From assembly GCA_014898425.1 (NCBI GenBank), contig RCSZ01000003.1, positions 1,302,001-1,366,000 of the forward strand: a stretch of DNA of 64,000 nt, read 5' to 3'. The DNA comes from Botryotinia globosa (taxonomy: Eukaryota; Ascomycota; Leotiomycetes; Helotiales; Sclerotiniaceae). Position 1 is the stretch's first letter. Every line of letters starts with the position of its first letter. Of this stretch, positions 58,621 to 64,000 are shown one piece after another. The notes below the pieces were generated by a model. It saw only the letters and a program-made list of their open reading frames with translations. It did no database searches and had not been told where the DNA came from. A program made the translations under genes and the position numbers.

Positions 58621-60179
58621 TTTTGTTAATAAGAAATTTATACAATATATAGTGAATATATCGATAAAAACAAAGAGTGTTTTAGTTGAAATTTATTAAT
58701 CAATTAATATAATTGAATAATATTATATAGTTATTAAGAAAGTATATATTATTATTGCAAACAAATTAAACAATTTCATTTCGAAGGAGATGATGTTATA
58801 AATAATTATAAAAGCAGTAAACAATACTATAAAATTGAATAGATTAATTCCAATACTTTTAATCTTTAAAATATATCTGTGTATATCCGAATTCAATCTA
58901 TTTATATCTACAATTATACAATGTCAAATAATAATCAAAAAAGCAATGTTCGAAATCTACAAATTACAAGTTATAAAACAAATATCTGATGCTTTGAATT
59001 AATACAATGGATTATTTATAATAATTCTATACAATTTATTTATTAATTCGAAAGTTTGGATATAAAGAGAATATAAAGAATAAACAAATCTGTATTATTT
59101 ATTAAATATAAAAAATGAAATATATATTGTATAATTGATAAATAATCTAATAGAATTTCGAATTATTCAAATTAAACTGTATATAAAAGAAAATCAAAAC
59201 CAATCTTAGGATTAATTCCAGAATAAACAATTTATTGAATTGATATAATTATTGTTATTTATATAACCTATATAAACAATATAATCAATATATTAAGGAT
59301 AAGCTATTATATTTATATAAATAATAAATCAAATGATACAAAATATATTTAAAAATGTAATCAAAATAATTTTACCAAAATCTAGCAAAATTATATCTCC
59401 CCTAAATATAGCCAAAAGAACTATAACCAAAAGAATTTTATTAAAATCTAGCAAAATTATATCTTCCCTTTCATCTATTATTATTTATAATAGAAATTCT
59501 AAAAAAAATACTTATAAATATATCTAAAGATCTATAATATCAATAACATTTGTTCCCCCAAATTGTAATTCTTACACTCTAAATTTATCTTTCAAACAAT
59601 AATGCAAATATATATCTTATAGAATCTATAATATTATTTAATCTAATGATATATCTTCCAAATAATAACAAATATATTGAATGCTATATAGTATTTATCG
59701 ATATATAAACATTAATAATTTTTATTGAATCAAAACAAAAAAAAGTCAATGGATTAATAAAAAACAATATATTCCAATTTATAAAACTTGTAGATATACC
59801 TATAAATACTAGGATATTCAATTTATATTTTATTAATAAAATCAAGAATAAAGGAATCGATAAAGCATTTCCCAAATCCTGATTGATTATATAAGTATGG
59901 AAAGATTAAGGAAAAGATATTGTTTTGATATAATCATTTATTATATAATATATTAATTAATATATTATACTAATAGTAATAGTTATGTTATTTAAGAATA
60001 AGATCATTATAAGTATTTGCAATATTATATAAATATATATATAATTAATATCGAATTTAGTTTGAAAATTCTATATATAACCTTTAGCAGAGATGGATAT
60101 CCCAGAAGGTTTTATTCTATAAGTAGTATAATTATTATATAGTATCCCAAAAGTAGGCAATCACTAATTTAATATCTAT

Positions 60180-61240
60180 TATAAACATTACATTAATACT
60201 TTCAAGATAATACAATCAATTTATAACTTATATCTATTATATACAATTAAAGATAATATAATATTTGATATTGTTGGATTACAAACAAACAATATACTTA
60301 TTATAGTTAATAAAATATTCACAGATTGTAAGCAAATTGAATTCAAAAATGCAAATTTTATAGCAAAAAAATATAAAATACTTATATTAGATATACTATT
60401 TAAATTCAATAATAATCTAATTACTTAATAATATGATGATACAATTTATTTTAATTAGAAGAAATAATATAAGAACCTTTATTTGATTAAATCAAAATTA
60501 TCAAATATATAAAATATGTATAACAAATTCAGAAAGTTAGTAATAGCAAAAGACTAATATATTGTATAATATATTCGAGGAATATATATAGCAATTATAT
60601 ATTAATTAGAAGTATTTTTTGATTTGTCATATATTATACAAATAATCAATCCAAAAAAAAAAATATTAATTTTTTCAACAAATGTATTTAATAATAGATT
60701 GATAATTTAGAGAGAGGATTATAATTTATTCTTTTTAATATAAATTCTTTCAAATTGATTGTATTTATAAATATATTTTTTGTGAACAATAAAGATTTAT
60801 TCTTTCAGATTAAATATATTATCGTTTTATAGAACAGATTTAACAAAATTAATATTATTTATTAGTTATCAATCAAGTATAAGAGAATTACTAAGAGTAT
60901 ATTAATATTAAAGCTCTACAATATAGTTTTAAGCTTTGATATTAATATAATAATCAAAGGTATATTTGATAAGATCTTTCTAAATTGTAATATATTATTA
61001 GTTATATATATCGATTCAAGATCATTTTATAATTGTTTTATAAAACTCAATACAATTATTGAAAAGAAACTAATAATTGATATAATAACTATCCGGAAGG
61101 TATATAAGAAATAAAAGATTATAAAAATCAAATAGATTGATAAAGAATCTAATCCAATTAATACAATAACTAAATCTAAATTATATCAAATTCTAAAAGA
61201 TTTGATTAATAATAATATTATAAAGATTAAGGTTACAAAG
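60180..61240 (+). pseudogene. Decayed copia reverse transcriptase/RNase H region
   Basis: RT-linked segment with GLQTNNIL where fungal relatives have QTDDTL (both Asp codons changed to Asn), and the C-terminal RNase H tail before the 3' LTR. Non-functional. Confidence 0.65.
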
Positions 61241-61326
61241 TAGGTTGAAAAAGATTAAAAGGATGGGTAGTTATACGGACAAAAAGGCATTAGCTAGAAG
61301 GATATGATTCGATGATTTTAGAAAGT

Positions 61327-61494
61327 TGTTAATATTGGGATAAGGATTATATAACCACATTAATGCTTGCACTAATGCCTCGACACTATAGTATAAATAT
61401 ATTATAGTTCTAGTTTTTAAAACTTCAAACAATATTACAATAGTGTGAACTATAATACTATATTGTCTTCACCATCCCCATGGTGATATTAACA
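61327..61494 (+). repeat. Copia 3' LTR
   Basis: 168 bp, TGTTAATAT...ATATTAACA: canonical TG/CA ends with a 9-bp terminal inverted repeat. Confidence 0.88.
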
Positions 61495-61499
61495 TTCTC
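61495..61499. repeat. Target-site duplication, right copy
   Basis: TTCTC directly after the 3' LTR, identical to 55188-55192. Confidence 0.8.
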
Positions 61500-64000
61500 C
61501 AAATCCATTTCTATACCTCCTGAAATAATAATTAAGCTAAAGTATTTGATTCTTTTTGTTTCGAATTTGTATTTATTAATATCGATTTATAATTTGATAT
61601 TGATTAATTATTAAATAATCTTATAGATATATTCTTTATAATCTATAATATTTTTGAAATAAATCAAAATATTATTCAAATATATTATACAAATCCTATC
61701 CAAAAAATTGAAGAGAATATAATTGATATAATTCTGAAACAAAATTAATATATTATAAAATCTAAAGAATATTATTAATGATTCAAATAAATCGAAATAA
61801 ATAATAAAAACAATTTTCTATTTATAATCCTTTGTAATTTGTAATTTGTTGAAGATAGTAATAATATCAAGTTTAATATAGATTTTAATATAATATAAAA
61901 TATTAAGGGTTTTTTTAATTAATAATAAAGAGTATTGATTTTTGATAGTAATATTGTTTAAATTCCAATAATCTTGATAAATTTGAATATCTTTTTTTAA
62001 TTTAATAATTAAAAAGAATAAAATAGCTAATTGGAAACGAGATTCTCGAATAAATCCTTTATTTAGATTGTTATCAAATTATCTATAAACAATTTAAAGT
62101 TTAATTAGGGATATTAAATAGCTTTTGTTATATAATGATTTTTTGCTTGGTATAATCTCAATTTTATAATCCTATAAATATTATAATAGAAGTTTGTTGG
62201 TAAGAAAAGATAGGAATTCTAAATATAGGTTATAAAATTAGAAAGGCAATTTATTTTGGATTTTTAATATAAAAGGGATAGGTTGATCTATTTTTTTTAT
62301 AAACTTATTAATATTATTATCTATTAAATCTCAATACAATTAAATAAAATCCTTGGTTATTATATAATATAAATTATAAATTTTATTTAATTTGTTTCAG
62401 AATATTTTTGTAATATAAATATTATTGTTTTTATAGAATTATATAAAACTATTAATTATAAAAAACTTTATATTTTATATTTCAGAATGGATATTTTACA
62501 TAATATTGAATAGTTTATTTAAGGGATTTAATAATAATGATAATAATAAGAATAAAATATTCTAATTTCATAATAATTTCTTATATTTTCTGAAATTAAT
62601 AATAAATTAAATTGAAATTGATTTTAAGAATAAATAATTAGGGATTATTCTAATTCAAATATCCGTTTTATTATTGATATAATAAATATAATAAAGATTT
62701 TTGTTTTTATTGTTTTCGAAATTAATAATTTCGAGATTTCTTTAAATATTCAAAGTTTTAATAAATTCGAAAATTATTAATTGATTTCGAAATAATAAGG
62801 ATTTAACTTTGAAGTTTTTATTAATAATATCTTTTATAAAAACTAATTTCAAAATAAACTTTTGTAAAAGTAATTTAAAATCGATTGATATAACTTTGCC
62901 ACTTTTTAATAAAATTATTTTATAATTATTAAATATATTAGGAATAGTAATTATTATAATATCAATAAAATAATAATATTTTAAGTAATATATAAATATA
63001 AACTTAAATATTATTATCAATCAATCAATAATAAAATTATGATATTAAAATTAAAAAAGATTGAAGATTATTGAATTTATAATTAATAAAATAATAATAT
63101 AAAACAAATCAATCTCCTAATAATTATTGATTTATATATTCAGAAATATATATCAAAAAAAAATATTGAAAAACTTTTTATCAATTAAAAATAAATAATA
63201 GATATAAAGAAAAAGATATATAAATATTTAGAATTTGAAAACAATTTCTCTATCGATAAAATTATAATCTACAATTTTATTATTTATAAAGTTAACAAAT
63301 AGAATAATTATATTAAATACAAAAAGATTTTTGTTGAGATTTTAAAAGATTTGTTATTCATTATTTTAAAATATAAAGAATTTCTAGATATAATTGATCT
63401 TCTAATTTATAAAAATAAATTTTTTATAAAAAATCTCAATTTGTAATTATAAACTAAAATTAATCTTTTGATATATTAGATTAGAAAATAAAGCTTTCAT
63501 TTTCCTTTAAATAAATAAATCCCTTAATATATTTTTTTAGATCAAATTCTTGAATAAAACTAAAAAAAATCAATAAAGTATAATATAATAGTATAACTAG
63601 AAAACAATTGATAAATAGAAAACAATTAATAGATAGAAATAAACTTTAATACAAAAAATTAACAACATTATAATAAAATCTAGAGTTTTAATATTAATTA
63701 GCTATAGAAAAGCAATTAATATAAAAATTATATCTTATATTAATATTAATATTATATTTTGTATTATTAACTCGTTTCTCATTATAATTGTTTTTAATAT
63801 AATCTGATTTCTTATAATAAAAACAAAGACTAAAATCAAAACATTATTTTCGAATATAACAAAATAAAAAACACTAACCTTGTCAAGTAGTGTTTAGTTG
63901 TATAAAATCACTAGATAACTTTGATATAAAGAGGGCTATAATTGGAGCTAGTTTTCTATTATAATATTTTAATTGGTTATAATTGAAATTAATACTTTAG
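61500..64000 (-). mobile_element. Ty3/gypsy-type retrotransposon relic, 5' part
   Basis: Continuation of the gypsy element on the minus strand, running off the window. A gag zinc knuckle remnant lies at 63779-63825 (CFYYKKSDYIKNNY; the pattern is CX2CX4HX4C with C, H and C changed). A 92-codon remnant of pol lies at 63020-62742. The RT core is at about 61500-61800: IIYLNNILIYF at 61656-61688 replaces the YLDD box, followed by IKYFSLIIISGGIEMDL up to the copia insertion. The 5' LTR and most of gag lie beyond 64000. Confidence 0.75.

Larger units (their letters stand above)
55193..61494 (+). mobile_element. Ty1/copia-type LTR retrotransposon, complete but RIP-decayed
   Basis: 6.3-kb element bounded by LTRs and a 5-bp duplication. 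Copia domain order on the plus strand: gag Cys-rich motif at about 57431 (CFVYKKNNYW, second Cys now Tyr); protease region 57848-58108 (IANVVFSIKRVESIELIKF, ISHY-frame text aside, then LLLNNMNKFGVYYNNIIN); GAG-pre-integrase at about 58240 (YRFNYPSIYR where RRFGHPS is expected); integrase from 58409 (DDVDFNYLIIVDVMYIN, INPPDYI); reverse transcriptase at about 60180-60420 (FDIVGLQTNNILIIVNKIF); RNase H end at about 61148-61240 (ESNPINTITKSKLYQILKDL). Integrase before RT marks copia rather than gypsy. Stops are everywhere, so no protein can be made. Confidence 0.85.

Noticed and set aside
62742..63020. Stand-alone small minus-strand gene
   Set aside because: Part of the decayed gypsy pol; Lys/Ile-rich composition from RIP.

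Overview
The window is nuclear DNA of a filamentous ascomycete. Genes are interrupted by short introns (about 44-110 bp, GT...AG, CTAAC/CTGAC-type branch sites) and encode fungal families such as Eis1, recyclin-1, SLATT-type 2TM proteins and G1 glutamic peptidases. Extremely AT-rich transposon DNA with transition-only decay points to repeat-induced point mutation (RIP). A Leotiomycete of the Botrytis/Sclerotinia type fits best, but that placement is inference. LAYOUT, 1-50.5 kb is gene-bearing: end of a siderophore-type MFS transporter (to 490); secreted alpha/beta-hydrolase with six exons and an altered nucleophile elbow (1270-2877); fungal SLATT two-TM protein (4633-5337); Frag1/DRAM/Sfk1 membrane protein (5565-6495, minus); CDK7/Kin28 kinase (7145-8408); recyclin-1 F-box/Sec10-like protein (8831-11650, minus); a gene-poor 4 kb; eisosome protein Eis1 (15709-18538, minus); IphP-like tyrosine phosphatase (19785-21004); frameshifted G1 peptidase (22389-23391); RING protein (23752-25066, minus); TauD-type dioxygenase pseudogene (26329-27788); full-length MRP/Yor1-type ABC transporter (29427-34192); ABM-like two-exon protein (35256-36099); NAT9 acetyltransferase (36879-37698); P450 relic (about 37950-38640, minus); AP-2 alpha adaptin with a 14-nt exon (39937-43228, minus); NDUFAF5-type mitochondrial methyltransferase (43803-44909); 5'-truncated ACC-synthase-like aminotransferase relic (about 45135-45603); small Cys-rich orphan (46532-47190); APH-fold kinase-like protein (47570-48982, minus). 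Functionally these are housekeeping trafficking genes (Rcy1, AP-2 alpha, Eis1, Sfk1-like: the plasma membrane/endocytosis theme recurs), transcription/cell-cycle (Kin28), complex I assembly, transport (siderophore, ABC) and accessory enzymes, several of them decayed. 
50.5-64 kb is an AT-rich, gene-free block. It opens with a 449-bp element with 55-bp terminal inverted repeats and a tRNA-like relic, then an AT-rich stretch and an about 111-unit ATT microsatellite. The rest is a nest of two decayed LTR retrotransposons. A Ty3/gypsy-type element lies on the minus strand and runs off the right edge. It is split by a complete Ty1/copia-type element on the plus strand (55193-61494) with two LTRs and a 5-bp target duplication TTCTC. 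The insertion point lies inside the gypsy reverse-transcriptase frame. The substitutions between the two copia LTRs are, by hand count, all transitions, and a few old catalytic motifs are still readable in fragments.
Most exon boundaries were placed by hand from splice signals and frame continuity; they are predictions, not transcript data.
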